Source: Brettanomyces bruxellensis
Lineage: Eukaryota; Ascomycota; Pichiomycetes; Pichiales; Pichiaceae
Direction: 5' to 3'
Length of the DNA: 64,000 nt
NCBI RefSeq assembly: GCF_011074885.1
Contig: NC_054690.1
Location: 377,001 to 441,000, forward strand
In this document: positions 20,545-30,424 of the stretch, piece after piece
Layout of the letters: each line of letters begins with the position of its first letter
Position numbering within the stretch: position 1 is the stretch's first letter
Notes under the pieces: generated by a model
The model's database searches: none
What the model was told of the DNA's origin: nothing
Seen by the model: the letters and a program-made list of their open reading frames with translations, nothing else
Program-made: the position numbers and the translations under genes

Positions 20545-20547
20545 ATA

Positions 20548-21153
20548 ATGGGTGAAGAAAAGACAGAGCTAAAGCCAGCCACAGTCCAGAAGACTATTCC
20601 AGTGGAATATGATACTGGTAATCTTGCAGTGTATGATCCAGCACCTCTAGATGCCACCAAAATATCCGATGCCAGTGCAAAAGAGAGTTATCTTAAGAGT
20701 ATAACAAGAGATAATGTTCAATTACTAATAAATCAGGTGCTTTCATTGCCACTGACGAACAAAAAGATTGATGAACAGACAAATATGACATTAGTGGAGC
20801 TACCAGAGCCAATATATCAACTTCCTAGAGAGAAGTCGCTTCCAAAAGAGAAGGAGAAAACGAAGTGGGAGAAGTTTGCAGAAAAGAAAGGTATATCGAA
20901 GAAAGAAAAGAGAAGTCGGAAGGTTTATGATGAAGCTTCTGGAGAATGGGTTAACAGATGGGGATACAAGGGTAAGAATAAAGACATGGATGACCAGTGG
21001 TTGGTTGAAGTTGATGATCAAGCCAAAACCACTGATGATGGTGAGGATATTGACCCTAGAAAATTGAATAGGATGGAGAGGAAGAAATTGGTTAAAAAGA
21101 ATATGCTACAGCAGAAGCGGAACCGTTTGAATGGCAATGCAGATAAGGAATAA
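20548..21153 (+). CDS. RRS1: Ribosome biogenesis regulator Rrs1
   Basis: The ATG at 20548 gives 201 residues (S. cerevisiae 203). The frame is open further upstream but would translate the TA repeat into Ile/Tyr, so that extension is not used. Conserved family segments are YDTGNLAVYDP, RDNVQLLINQVLSLP, LPREKSLPKEK and RSRKVYDEASGEWVNRWGYKG; the C-terminus is basic. Rrs1 with Rpf2 loads the 5S RNP into pre-60S particles in the nucleolus. The gene is followed by UAF30/TRI1 and the YOR296W homologue in the same order and orientation as on S. cerevisiae chromosome XV. Confidence 0.96.
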   Translation: MGEEKTELKPATVQKTIPVEYDTGNLAVYDPAPLDATKISDASAKESYLKSITRDNVQLLINQVLSLPLTNKKIDEQTNMTLVELPEPIYQLPREKSLPKEKEKTKWEKFAEKKGISKKEKRSRKVYDEASGEWVNRWGYKGKNKDMDDQWLVEVDDQAKTTDDGEDIDPRKLNRMERKKLVKKNMLQQKRNRLNGNADKE

Positions 21154-21455
21154 GGATGCTTGATTAGTTGAAAACTGTTGTAAACTAGTTAGATCACGTA
21201 TATAAATTTTCCTTATTAAGACTTAATAGATAGCATTGATTGTATGTATTAGTTATTGATGATCTTCCAGCTTTGGTTAGATCGTCAAAAAAAAAAAAAA
21301 AAAAAAAAATGGAACCAGGTGCAACTTGTGTGCCGCGTTTTATAACGTAAACAGTTAAACTCTTTATGGTTATTCATTTTCATCAACGCGTTTAACGTTT
21401 CAAGTTGTTGGTGAACCAATTGGTGGCTATCATTTGATTCTCAAACAGCAGTAAT
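21154..21455. promoter_or_regulatory. RRS1/UAF30 spacer with 23-base A tract
   Basis: 302 bases. It holds a run of 23 A at 21287-21309 and an ACGCGT at 21386-21391 before the next start. Poly(dA:dT) tracts usually keep promoters nucleosome-free. Confidence 0.5.
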
Positions 21456-22346
21456 ATGGTAAAGAAGTCAAAGGATGGCAAGGAGGAAGTAGCTCCTGGA
21501 TATAGTGCTTTGTTCGATGTGAAAGACCTTTATCCTGCAATCGATGCAATTATTAAAGTAATGGGAACAGAAACATTAAGTGTGAAGCGTGTGAGGAAAA
21601 CATTGGAAGCGATGTTTAACAACAAATTTAAAGAGCATCGCGAGGAAATACGTAAGTCAATTGTTGACAGATACCTCCAGATAAGAGCGGATGAGGCTAA
21701 AAATGAGAATGCCGGATTGAGCGATCAGGAGAAGATGAAGCAGAAAATAGAACAGCTCGAACGGGAAAACAGAATGCTTAGTGCGAAGTTGAATGCAGGC
21801 TTGAGGGCTGTGCAAATACACAAGGGAATTACAAAACGAAAGACGTTCCAAACGCTACCTGACAAGAAGCCAAAGAAAAGAAAGATGATAAAGGCCTCAA
21901 ACCTTTCCAAAAAAGAGCCAATCACACCAGAGCTTGCCCGCTTTTTGGGTACTACCGAACAGGTATCTCGGGTGGATGCAATCAGAATAATGTGGAAGTA
22001 TATAAAGGAGAATAACCTTCAGAATCCAAAGAATAGAAAAGAAATATTGTGTGATGATAGAATGAAACCAATATTTGGTGACAAGATTGGCATGTTTGAA
22101 ACTAGTAAAGTGATATCAAAGCATTTCATTAGAGGTAATAGTTTACCTCCATCGAAAGTCAAAGGCAGTGCAGGCAACAACACTCTGAATGATGTGGAAG
22201 TCACAAAGGATAAGAATAGTTCTTCAGCAAGTGGTGATTCAAATGTGCAAAGAAGTTCTAAGAGTAATAATGTCAAGAAAAACGGGGCAAAAAAGAATAG
22301 AAGTCATCTGAAGAAGGAAGTTATGGAGAAGATTTCATCTAGCTGA
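21456..22346 (+). CDS. UAF30: SWIB/MDM2-domain protein (Uaf30/Tri1 family)
   Basis: 296 residues with a DEK-C-like helical domain (about 17-72, DLYPAIDAIIKVMG and VRKTLEAMF), a coiled coil (about 85-118), a Lys-rich linker and a SWIB domain (about 150-226). The SWIB domain includes ITPELARFLGT, RVDAIRIMWKYIKENNLQNP and KISKHF-like VISKHF. The C-terminal tail is Ser/Asn/Lys-rich. S. cerevisiae has two such proteins: Uaf30, a subunit of the upstream activating factor of RNA polymerase I, and its duplicate Tri1. The gene lies between RRS1 and the YOR296W homologue, exactly where UAF30 (YOR295W) lies, so I prefer that name for the single ancestral copy. Confidence 0.9.
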   Translation: MVKKSKDGKEEVAPGYSALFDVKDLYPAIDAIIKVMGTETLSVKRVRKTLEAMFNNKFKEHREEIRKSIVDRYLQIRADEAKNENAGLSDQEKMKQKIEQLERENRMLSAKLNAGLRAVQIHKGITKRKTFQTLPDKKPKKRKMIKASNLSKKEPITPELARFLGTTEQVSRVDAIRIMWKYIKENNLQNPKNRKEILCDDRMKPIFGDKIGMFETSKVISKHFIRGNSLPPSKVKGSAGNNTLNDVEVTKDKNSSSASGDSNVQRSSKSNNVKKNGAKKNRSHLKKEVMEKISSS

Positions 22347-22707
22347 TGAAAGGACAGTTAGAACATTCATTTTTTTTTATTTTGTTCACTGTTTTGCCGT
22401 TCCAATGTATATTAAGACGTATGTACCATCTAATGATCGTTTTCTTTTGCCACTCTGTAAAAGAGCATTTGTAGGATTTTTTTAGATCAATATCTTAGCA
22501 GCTTAAATAAATAATTTGCGAAGGCATGATTTCATTTTTATTGTTCCTCACTTATTCGTAAACACAAAAAAATAAATAAAATAAAATAATTTTGATAACC
22601 TGTTAAACTACTTCAATAATATGGAATACCACCACCACTCCCTAATCGGATAAGCTCAGAGGAAATTTACCCTCCACATTACACCAAGCGTACTTTTCTT
22701 CTTCTCA
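22347..22707. other. Spacer before the Munc13-like gene
   Basis: 361 AT-rich bases with A/T runs; nothing recognised. Confidence 0.4.
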
Positions 22708-25700
22708 ATGGATGGGAGTTCCAGTTATGGTAATGGAGGTTCTTCATCTCCGCTCAGAGATGTGGTAGATTACTTCATAGCCATCCAGCTTTTATTTGAT
22801 GAGACATATAAAATAATCCACGTTAATGAGCTTCCAGAAATTTCTAATGAGCCCTATGTTTCTTCCAAAAAGGTACACATTCGTTTGGGAAACCGCTCAG
22901 ATGTGTTGAAGAAGGAATTTCTAAAGACTGTGCAAGATATCAGCCAGTTTAACTGCTTCCAGTTAGATGCCGAATTCAGCCGAAATGTCGTCAAGTTTTG
23001 TAAAATCAAAGGCTCCCAAATGATTCAGTGGAATACAAATGAAATTTTACAAAAGTTCACTGAGTTCATAGTTTCGGAAAATGTCTCAAATAGAACTGCT
23101 ACTTTTTATATTCAGCAAACGCAATTGATTGACATGCTGCTTGCATGCAAAAAGAGTACAGATCACCAGAAGCAGCTATTGCTCAATCAGCGCAAAGTCA
23201 TATTGTCCAAGACTTTCCTTGAGATTCCTAAAGTTTCCAAGCAGGAGGCCCGAGATTCAATATGTACATTTTTTGGCATTACCGAAAGGCAGCTAAAACG
23301 GATTGAAGGCAAGTTAAGCCCTATGTTATCTAACAAGGATGTTATAGTTGCAGTGAACATTTGTTCCAAGCTCAGAAAAGCTTATGATATGAATGACTTC
23401 GACAATGTGGATCGATGGAAGTCTTGGAAAAGTGCTGATACTGAGCAGTATGGTCGTTTGTTGCGTAGATTTTCCATTAGTTCAACTGATATCTCTTCGA
23501 AATCAAATAGTCATTCTTCGTCATTGTTGGTTCCAACAAACCTTCAGGATTCAATCGATCAATTGTCACGGGTTGCATTACATGGTGATTCTGAGTTTTT
23601 TGGAATGTACATAAAGTGTGTTCAAATGTGGCAGATACAGCCTTGTACATTATTTGTTTCATTTCTGAAGGCTTCGACTAATGACTTCAATAGTGCCAAT
23701 CCTGACAATGTTGTCAAAGCTCTCAGCTTAGCATATTTGTCATCTCCGATGCAGATAACATGGTTTGGCTGGCCGTTGTCAGAAAAGAATTATGCACTGT
23801 CTCTAGGATTAAGAGCTTTTTCCCTATGTAAAGAGCAATTGAAGCCACATTTTACAGATCCACTCGGGGATATTCAAGCATTGACAACATCTCTTGTTTT
23901 TTTGAAACGATTGCATCTTTCGACAACCCAGGATGTTGTGAATTTTTACCAGAAGAGTTTACAAGAAGGTTTAACTGAAAGGCTTATATCTCGTTTGAAT
24001 GAGCTCAAACTTACCGAGAGCGATACTAGGGGGGCAAACAACAGCTCTGACAAACGAAATGACGAGCTAGATTTTGATATGATTTTGAAGTTACTATCAA
24101 GCACAGTGTCTGATCTAGATATTCTACATAACTGGAAGGTCAAAAATAAAGATCTAGACCGAACTTTCCAGGTTTGTTCAACTGCGGGAAAAATAATTGC
24201 TGCTCCAACCATAAATTATGTACGGCTTTTCATTGAATCGTTTATAAGTGCTGATCATAGCAAGTCGGTGTTGTTGACGGAAGAGGGAAGGCAGAATTTT
24301 GCTTCTTTAGTAGGATTATTAGGAAGATTAAGGAGAAGAGCTGTCCTGAAATTTGAATTTGAAAGTATTCTTTTCCAAGCCTTCAGTCAAATTGTGTCAT
24401 TTTGGTCGAAAGAAATGCTTCAAAAGGTCAAAGATGCTATAAGCGGAGATATGAATCTCAGAAGACTAGATGGGTGTTCGTATTCAAGTAGCGTACAAAA
24501 CGTCATGGGTATTTGCAATGCATATTTGAAGCTTTTGGAGTCCTTTGATTGGGATAACAAGGTTCAAGTGGCATTGTTATTTACAAAACTCTACAAAGGT
24601 GTGTTTGAGAGTTTATTGTTTTATTCAAACACAATGCTAGCGCGATTTAACCATGAATTATTGACTGCGCGTGGTACTATGGATTTCAAAGGCGAGGATT
24701 GTACTTGCTTAAACAATGTCACCAAGATTATTGAATATTTTCATGACATTGATTCAAAGAAGCTCTCTGAATATTCTGAAACATTATCTGCAAATATAAA
24801 GCCTGAATCTGCCTCAAAAATGAGAAAATTTGTGTCTGTGCGAGTTCTAAATGCAGAAAATGTTGAAAATGGTAAGGGTGAACCTGTGAGCCTATCAGTG
24901 GAAATTGAGGGTTTGATTCAAGGTATGACAAGAACAGTCTACACGGACTACAACCCTACCTGGGATGAAGAATTTGAGAGTTTTGTTAGTGCGTCAAGTG
25001 AGCATCGTATGGCTTTTCTTAGAATCACACTTAACGATGCAAGTTGGGGCGGTGTATACAAAACTTTGGTTTATCGCCTCAACATTAACGATATGTCGAA
25101 GATGCCTTTGGAGGAAAAGATAAGCTTGCAACCAAAATCAGGCGTGTTGAACATATTGGTGAATGTCGATGTGGAACGTAATGATCCCGTTTATTATTCG
25201 AGTAAGGTTTTTTCCGAAATTTCCAATGGCCGGGATAGAGCCATAAAACTTTTGGTTGACAAGTTTAGCAATCAGATGAAGGAAATATTCACAAGAGACT
25301 ATTTGCAACAGAGTTTAGAGTTGGCTCCAGTTAAGAAGGATAGTAACTTCCGTGTGCTAAAGGACGAAAAAGTGGATGCATACATCAATGATATGCAGCT
25401 TCATACCATTGATGAGCTATATGACAATTTGGAAACTGAGCTTTTCGATGAGGTTATGCTTCAGCTATGGTTCAAGGTGTTGAACTCTGCGGAGAATTTA
25501 CTTTTACCTCGACTTTCATTCCTCTTTCACGGAATTGTCACTAGGCTTGATAAGCGGTCGAGTCTTACCAATTTTAGTTTTGTCTCAAGGTATCACAAAA
25601 CAAGTAAGCATGAAATGCAAAGAGTGATTGAATGGTGCTGGAAATTCCGGGAGATGCTCAATAATCCAGATAAAATACTTCAGGACCCGCTTGAGAAACC

Positions 25701-25989
25701 ATTCCAGAAATTCCTAAAGATTGAGCAGCTTTATGAAATGAAGTCACGTGACCTGAAAGACACTATCTACCAGGTAGCCACGTACTTGAATGGGGTAATG
25801 CCATCAAAGTATTCTAAAATAAACTTTGATGCGAATTCATTCGAGAAAGCCAGAGAGGATAAAACGTTGATTCTTCGGGTTTTAATGAGCAAAGGGGAAT
25901 CACAATTTGTTAAAAATACTATAGAAATGGCCGAAAGATATGAACGTGCACTCAAAGCCGAGAGAGAGGTCATTATGATGGGAATCTGA
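22708..25989 (+). CDS. C2/MUN-domain protein, Munc13-like (YOR296W orthologue)
   Basis: 1093 residues. Large helical regions flank one C2 domain at about residues 704-815 (FVSVRVLNAENVENGKGE, VYTDYNPTWDEEFESF). Before it lies an MHD1-like helical part and after it an MHD2-like part (for example DELYDNLETELFDEVMLQLWFKVL written in pieces near 910-935). The C2 calcium loops keep few aspartates, so calcium binding is doubtful. Fungal relatives are S. pombe Ync13 and the uncharacterised S. cerevisiae YOR296W; Munc13-type proteins tether or prime vesicles for SNARE-driven fusion. Synteny with RRS1 and UAF30 identifies it as the YOR296W orthologue. A vesicle-fusion role is inference from the family. 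Confidence 0.85.
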   Translation: MDGSSSYGNGGSSSPLRDVVDYFIAIQLLFDETYKIIHVNELPEISNEPYVSSKKVHIRLGNRSDVLKKEFLKTVQDISQFNCFQLDAEFSRNVVKFCKIKGSQMIQWNTNEILQKFTEFIVSENVSNRTATFYIQQTQLIDMLLACKKSTDHQKQLLLNQRKVILSKTFLEIPKVSKQEARDSICTFFGITERQLKRIEGKLSPMLSNKDVIVAVNICSKLRKAYDMNDFDNVDRWKSWKSADTEQYGRLLRRFSISSTDISSKSNSHSSSLLVPTNLQDSIDQLSRVALHGDSEFFGMYIKCVQMWQIQPCTLFVSFLKASTNDFNSANPDNVVKALSLAYLSSPMQITWFGWPLSEKNYALSLGLRAFSLCKEQLKPHFTDPLGDIQALTTSLVFLKRLHLSTTQDVVNFYQKSLQEGLTERLISRLNELKLTESDTRGANNSSDKRNDELDFDMILKLLSSTVSDLDILHNWKVKNKDLDRTFQVCSTAGKIIAAPTINYVRLFIESFISADHSKSVLLTEEGRQNFASLVGLLGRLRRRAVLKFEFESILFQAFSQIVSFWSKEMLQKVKDAISGDMNLRRLDGCSYSSSVQNVMGICNAYLKLLESFDWDNKVQVALLFTKLYKGVFESLLFYSNTMLARFNHELLTARGTMDFKGEDCTCLNNVTKIIEYFHDIDSKKLSEYSETLSANIKPESASKMRKFVSVRVLNAENVENGKGEPVSLSVEIEGLIQGMTRTVYTDYNPTWDEEFESFVSASSEHRMAFLRITLNDASWGGVYKTLVYRLNINDMSKMPLEEKISLQPKSGVLNILVNVDVERNDPVYYSSKVFSEISNGRDRAIKLLVDKFSNQMKEIFTRDYLQQSLELAPVKKDSNFRVLKDEKVDAYINDMQLHTIDELYDNLETELFDEVMLQLWFKVLNSAENLLLPRLSFLFHGIVTRLDKRSSLTNFSFVSRYHKTSKHEMQRVIEWCWKFREMLNNPDKILQDPLEKPFQKFLKIEQLYEMKSRDLKDTIYQVATYLNGVMPSKYSKINFDANSFEKAREDKTLILRVLMSKGESQFVKNTIEMAERYERALKAEREVIMMGI

Positions 25990-26589
25990 TTTAGGGATAT
26001 ATGTTTACGGGTAATGACTTTTTTTAGAGACCTAATGATATTTAATTAACTAAATTCGGGTTGACCTTTGATTCTTCCTTTTTTAAAAAAAAAATCTTCA
26101 GATCTAGAGATAAAATAAAGCCAAGGAGCAACAGTTATGCATGTATCATTTCAGAAAGATAACATATGCTTAATGTAATAATTCACTTCTTAACGATTTG
26201 CTCGTTGAAATAAGTGTGTGTTAAACTGCACCTCGCAAACTAAATTTGATCCGATAATTAGCGTAATGTCCGTTATACGAGATGAAGCGAGAAGTATTTG
26301 GATCGTATATTGTTATCTCGCATAACGTTCAATGACTCCCCCACTATCTATTTTTTTTTTTTTTTTTTTTTTTATACGTCTAATCCAACTAACTACATTG
26401 CCAAAGCCTCTGATTTGATTTAGTGTTCTTTTCACACACATAAAGGCTCCCAAGAAGTATAATTCCGAGTGGCATATTTTATTTATTTCTTTTGAAAGCA
26501 AATTAGCTTGTCTGTTGGTGCTTTTTCTCTCCCCATTAGAATTTCTATCAATTGGATTGTTAGCCAAACCGTTGAGTTCTACATCTGGC
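25990..26589. promoter_or_regulatory. Spacer before the LAM-type gene, with 23-base T tract
   Basis: 600 bases between tandem genes. A run of 23 T at 26351-26373 lies about 220 bases before the next start and probably marks the nucleosome-poor promoter. No gene seen. Confidence 0.5.
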
Positions 26590-29109
26590 ATGACAAATCT
26601 ACCTGAGATAATGGATGAGCCCGAAGTTAAACGGATAGAAGATGGAAATACAGATGTTTCGAGATTTGATTTAGACAGTAATACCGATAAAGGAGATGTG
26701 ACGGATGGTGAAGCAAGAAGTAGGAAGGCCAGTTCAGTACGCACGGCTAATGGGAATGTCAGTATTTCAACTGCAGTTTCTCGCAAACTTGGACATGCAA
26801 CCTCGACAAGTTCGACAATTTCTCGGAGTAATGCGAATAAAAAGGTGGTAAATGATACGGAAGTGGATGGGAACATGTCTAGTGAATCGCAAAAGAGTCC
26901 AGCTTCATCTAATGTACATCCAGTCACAATTCCTCATCAGCTACAGTCAACATCATTTGCATCAATGAGGGCCTCATCATCTGTCACGAGCTCAATGAAG
27001 TCGCTTTCAATTCCATCCGGAAAGGCTACCATCAACAGTTCGTCAACTTCTATGTCCACATCTCTACCTATAAGCACAGTTATATACTCTACACCTGCAG
27101 ATCCAGCTACAACTCGAGCACAAGCATCTGGATCAGCTGCCAGCAGAAGCAGCCTGGAGGAGTTGAACGAATCATTGGATAACATCGATCAGATTCTTCG
27201 CAAAAGAGGCAGTCACAGACGAACCAACAGCAGTTTCACTAATGGTAGTAGTGTGTCACCTTCAGCCCGAAGATCAGTTTCAGATTCGAGACCCTTAAAG
27301 AGAAATAGTGGTTCGTCCGAAAGCACTTCGGAAAGCAATCGCCATAAAAGAACGCAGAGCTCTCAGGATGGTTCTTTTTTCATGAATAGCATCAGAAATT
27401 TTGCAAATACCATTAGTGGGGCCCCTGCTAGTGGTGACAGCACTGCCAGCATTCCGTCAAAGCCCGAGGCTGAAGGTAAACAATCGGTCCCGGCATCGCA
27501 GTCGGAACCCACGATACGAGAAGATGAGGAGGAAGCTCAGACTGCTGCAGATAATGTTAAGGAGAATGTGTTGAGGAAATCTTTTGAGAGCTATGATCAT
27601 TCGGTTTACAGAAAGGAGAAATTCATGGACACACAGTACAGGTATGCATCAACAGTCAGGGACACAGCTTTCCATAAGTTGTTTACCGAGATTCCGGATG
27701 ATGATAGGTTGCTGGATGATTTCAGCTGTGCACTAAGCCGGGAGATTCTCCTTCAAGGAAGGCTTTACGTTTCCGAGCACAGTTTATGCTTTATTTCCAA
27801 TCTCTTGGGTTGGGTTACTAGCCTAGTGATTCCATTCGATGATGTCATTCACATTGATCGACGTTCAACGGCTGGGTTATTTCCAAATGGTATAATTATA
27901 GAGACACAAGAGTCAAAGCAGGCCTTTGCTAGTTTTGTTTCGAGGGATCAGACATTGAATTTCATATCCACCGTTTGGTCTCGCTCGTTGGCTTTAAGGA
28001 AGAATCATTCGAACAGAAGTTCTACCGAGGTTGCTGTGTATGCCAGAACTAGCATATCATCAAGTCAGCTTTCTGAGGGAGACATCCTCACTGTAGATGA
28101 TGAGGGTGAAACTGAGTGTTTAAATTCAGAGGGTTCCGCTGACGAAGGCGGATCCAGCCTGTCTAACTACAATGCACATAGTGCTAAGGAGGAAGGTACT
28201 TCCTCTATTGAAGACAAAGATGGCGAAGATGATAACCAGTATTTAATTCAGGGACCTTTAAAGCACGCACCAACGTCACACCAGCCAGCTGATTTTGAAA
28301 AGAATTCAGAGAAATATGTTATGGATCAAAACTTTAAAGCCCCGTTGGGTTATGTCTTCAAGGTGTTGTTTGGTAAGAATACGGTATACCATCGTAAAAT
28401 TATGGAAGTCAGTGATGGCTTTGACTTCACTGATTACGGTTTGTTCCAGAAGAAGGATGATGATGAGTTCCCTACAAGATCATTTGAGTATCAGAAGAGA
28501 CTAAATTTTTCAATCGGTCCTAAGTCAACCACCGTCAAAGTCACTGAGTACTTAAAGCATTTTGATGTATCTGACTACGTCGAAGTTCTCACAGTCACAA
28601 CAACACCCAATGTCCCTAGTGGTGGGTCGTTTGATGTGAGAACAACGTATGTATTTACTTGGGCAGAGGATGACATGACAAACTTGAAATGTAGCTATTG
28701 GATTAACTGGACCAGTTCTTCATGGATAAAAGGTATGATTGAGAGATCTGCTCTTTCTGGGCAGCAGAAATGTGCCAAAGACATCAAGAAAATTGTTGAT
28801 GAGACCATTCCATCTAATTCATCTTCATATATTGTCAGTTCTACAAAGCCTGTGGCATCCAACAAAGAAAAGAAAGTTTTTGATGCCAGAATTGTGAAAA
28901 GGAAGAAACATTCTGTCCAAAGGAGAAGACACAGTGTTGCACCTACCACTACAAGTTTTCCTTTTTCTTTATATGCATTCATTGGCCTTTTCGCACTTCA
29001 GTTGCTTATTCTGTTGTATCTCTACCACTCTAATAGGGTAATGCTCAAAATTGTTGAGAGCCAAAACGAAATATTAAGGGCATTGGTAAACGTTCGTTAT
29101 GAGCACTGA
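26590..29109 (+). CDS. Membrane-anchored sterol transfer protein (Lam/Ltc family; GRAM + VASt)
   Basis: The ATG at 26590 gives 839 residues; the frame upstream opens only at a TTG. After a long Ser/Thr-rich disordered N-terminus comes a PH-like GRAM domain (about 355-470, FSCALSREILLQGRLYVSEH). One VASt/StART-like domain follows (about 575-740, FKAPLGYVFKVLFGKNT, WINWTSSSWIKGMIE). A single transmembrane helix (about 790-812, FIGLFALQLLILLYLYH) and a short C-terminal helix end the protein. These proteins sit in the ER at contact sites and move sterols between ER and plasma membrane, vacuole or mitochondria. One VASt domain and a C-terminal helix recall Lam5/Lam6; Ysp2/Lam4 have two. I cannot choose a symbol. 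Confidence 0.9.
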   Translation: MTNLPEIMDEPEVKRIEDGNTDVSRFDLDSNTDKGDVTDGEARSRKASSVRTANGNVSISTAVSRKLGHATSTSSTISRSNANKKVVNDTEVDGNMSSESQKSPASSNVHPVTIPHQLQSTSFASMRASSSVTSSMKSLSIPSGKATINSSSTSMSTSLPISTVIYSTPADPATTRAQASGSAASRSSLEELNESLDNIDQILRKRGSHRRTNSSFTNGSSVSPSARRSVSDSRPLKRNSGSSESTSESNRHKRTQSSQDGSFFMNSIRNFANTISGAPASGDSTASIPSKPEAEGKQSVPASQSEPTIREDEEEAQTAADNVKENVLRKSFESYDHSVYRKEKFMDTQYRYASTVRDTAFHKLFTEIPDDDRLLDDFSCALSREILLQGRLYVSEHSLCFISNLLGWVTSLVIPFDDVIHIDRRSTAGLFPNGIIIETQESKQAFASFVSRDQTLNFISTVWSRSLALRKNHSNRSSTEVAVYARTSISSSQLSEGDILTVDDEGETECLNSEGSADEGGSSLSNYNAHSAKEEGTSSIEDKDGEDDNQYLIQGPLKHAPTSHQPADFEKNSEKYVMDQNFKAPLGYVFKVLFGKNTVYHRKIMEVSDGFDFTDYGLFQKKDDDEFPTRSFEYQKRLNFSIGPKSTTVKVTEYLKHFDVSDYVEVLTVTTTPNVPSGGSFDVRTTYVFTWAEDDMTNLKCSYWINWTSSSWIKGMIERSALSGQQKCAKDIKKIVDETIPSNSSSYIVSSTKPVASNKEKKVFDARIVKRKKHSVQRRRHSVAPTTTSFPFSLYAFIGLFALQLLILLYLYHSNRVMLKIVESQNEILRALVNVRYEH

Positions 29110-29317
29110 TCATTTGGGCGAGGCCTTCAGTTTTAACTTAAAAGTTAGTAATAAGATTAATAGTAACGATGAAGTAACTTGGTATTTCTTACTGTAAGAT
29201 TTCTCATAAAAATCGTATTTTCGACAAGAAATAATAAAATTTATATAACCATGGAATTCAAGTTCCTACTTTTATATACAAGAAGCTTTCGCCAAATCAA
29301 TCTCTTCTCCCAAAATG
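29110..29317. other. Convergent 3' ends
   Basis: A short convergent spacer with a TTTTATATA-like stretch (29270-29279). No gene. Confidence 0.3.
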
Positions 29318-30424
29318 TTATGCCTGTGGTGCAAGGCCAAAACGTTCAATATCAGGTTCCTTATTCTCCAAAACATCACAGTTGTCAATTGTGAAAACTG
29401 CAATCTTGTCGTTATCAGCGGTTAATTCGAAAATAAAAACTCCACTTACAATCCGTTCTAGTTTCCTGTCACTCTTTTGCGCCATCTCTTCCTTGATTTC
29501 CGACTTCTTGTTCTTCCTTTGAAGGAATCCGGGAAATAATTTCAGCTCTATTTCACGGATTAAAGCGGATGATAAGTTTTTGCCGGATTCAGGCAGAACT
29601 TTCGACATATCAAGATTATCAAACTTAAAGGAGCCCATTTTAGCATGAGCAGTGCTCGAGTGATCTAAATGTGAACACCCATTCAAACATGTCCTCCATT
29701 TAATTATAATCTTTGTAGTATAATTTGATAGTGACTGTGCCGTGTGATTAATAGAAGGATCTGCTTTTTCGATTGATGTGTTATTTAAAGATAGATTCAC
29801 AAGCTCATCGGATGACATTGAAGATGTGGGTTCGTCAACTTTGATATTGGTAATGTGTATCTGAGTTTTGGGGTTCAAGTAAAACGATGTCAATGCAAGC
29901 TGTAAAGTTTTAAGAGTCGTCGAATATAATAAGTAGCCCTTAAATGGTGGCATATTTGGATATTTGTGCGGGAGTATACGGAAAATTATATTCTTTGAGA
30001 TGCTTTCCTCTGGCAATAACTCCTGGAGTAGTTTTGGCACTTTCAGTTGAAGCATTTCTATTGTGGATCCGAGATTCGCTTTTCTGTTAAGCTTGTTTTT
30101 ATTTATGTGCTTCTCCTTATTATCACCATTTTTCCCATTGGTATTTCCAGAACCCTGTTGTGTCCTACTTGTACCTTTTTTATTTGGCCTTTCACTTTGC
30201 AGTAATAATGCTTTAGTCTGAATACCTGAATTCCAAGGTGAAGGCGCGTGGCTCGGCACATACTTTAATATATTGTTGTATATCCATTGACGATCAACTA
30301 ATTGATGTTTCCTGTTTAAATCTTTCAGCCGTGTTGTATGACTAGCTTCTAGCGGAAACCGCAATTGTGTGAGTCTCAACTCGGTAAATTTGAGATACTT
30401 GTAGCAGCCAAAAAGCTGCCTCAT
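29318..30424 (-). CDS. Hypothetical protein, possibly mitochondrial with a SnoaL/NTF2-like fold
   Basis: I do not recognise this gene. The first ATG (30424) gives 368 residues. The frame extends to a TTG at 30631, but a TATAAAAA lies inside that extension (near 30590-30597), which favours the internal ATG. The N-terminus is basic and lacks acid for its first dozen residues, as in a mitochondrial leader. A Lys/Asn-rich spacer (about 85-120) precedes the conserved-looking part. The alternation of FKGYLLYSTTLKTLQLALTS, KIIIKWRTC and SGVFIFELTADNDKIAVFTI resembles DUF2358/SnoaL-like proteins by eye. That resemblance is weak and gives no function. Confidence 0.65.
   Translation of the reverse strand: MRQLFGCYKYLKFTELRLTQLRFPLEASHTTRLKDLNRKHQLVDRQWIYNNILKYVPSHAPSPWNSGIQTKALLLQSERPNKKGTSRTQQGSGNTNGKNGDNKEKHINKNKLNRKANLGSTIEMLQLKVPKLLQELLPEESISKNIIFRILPHKYPNMPPFKGYLLYSTTLKTLQLALTSFYLNPKTQIHITNIKVDEPTSSMSSDELVNLSLNNTSIEKADPSINHTAQSLSNYTTKIIIKWRTCLNGCSHLDHSSTAHAKMGSFKFDNLDMSKVLPESGKNLSSALIREIELKLFPGFLQRKNKKSEIKEEMAQKSDRKLERIVSGVFIFELTADNDKIAVFTIDNCDVLENKEPDIERFGLAPQA

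Noticed and set aside
25742..25752. CACGTG boxes inside coding regions (for example in the Munc13-like gene, PAA1 and the PH-domain gene)
   Set aside because: They lie within conserved reading frames, not promoters, so no regulatory claim is made.
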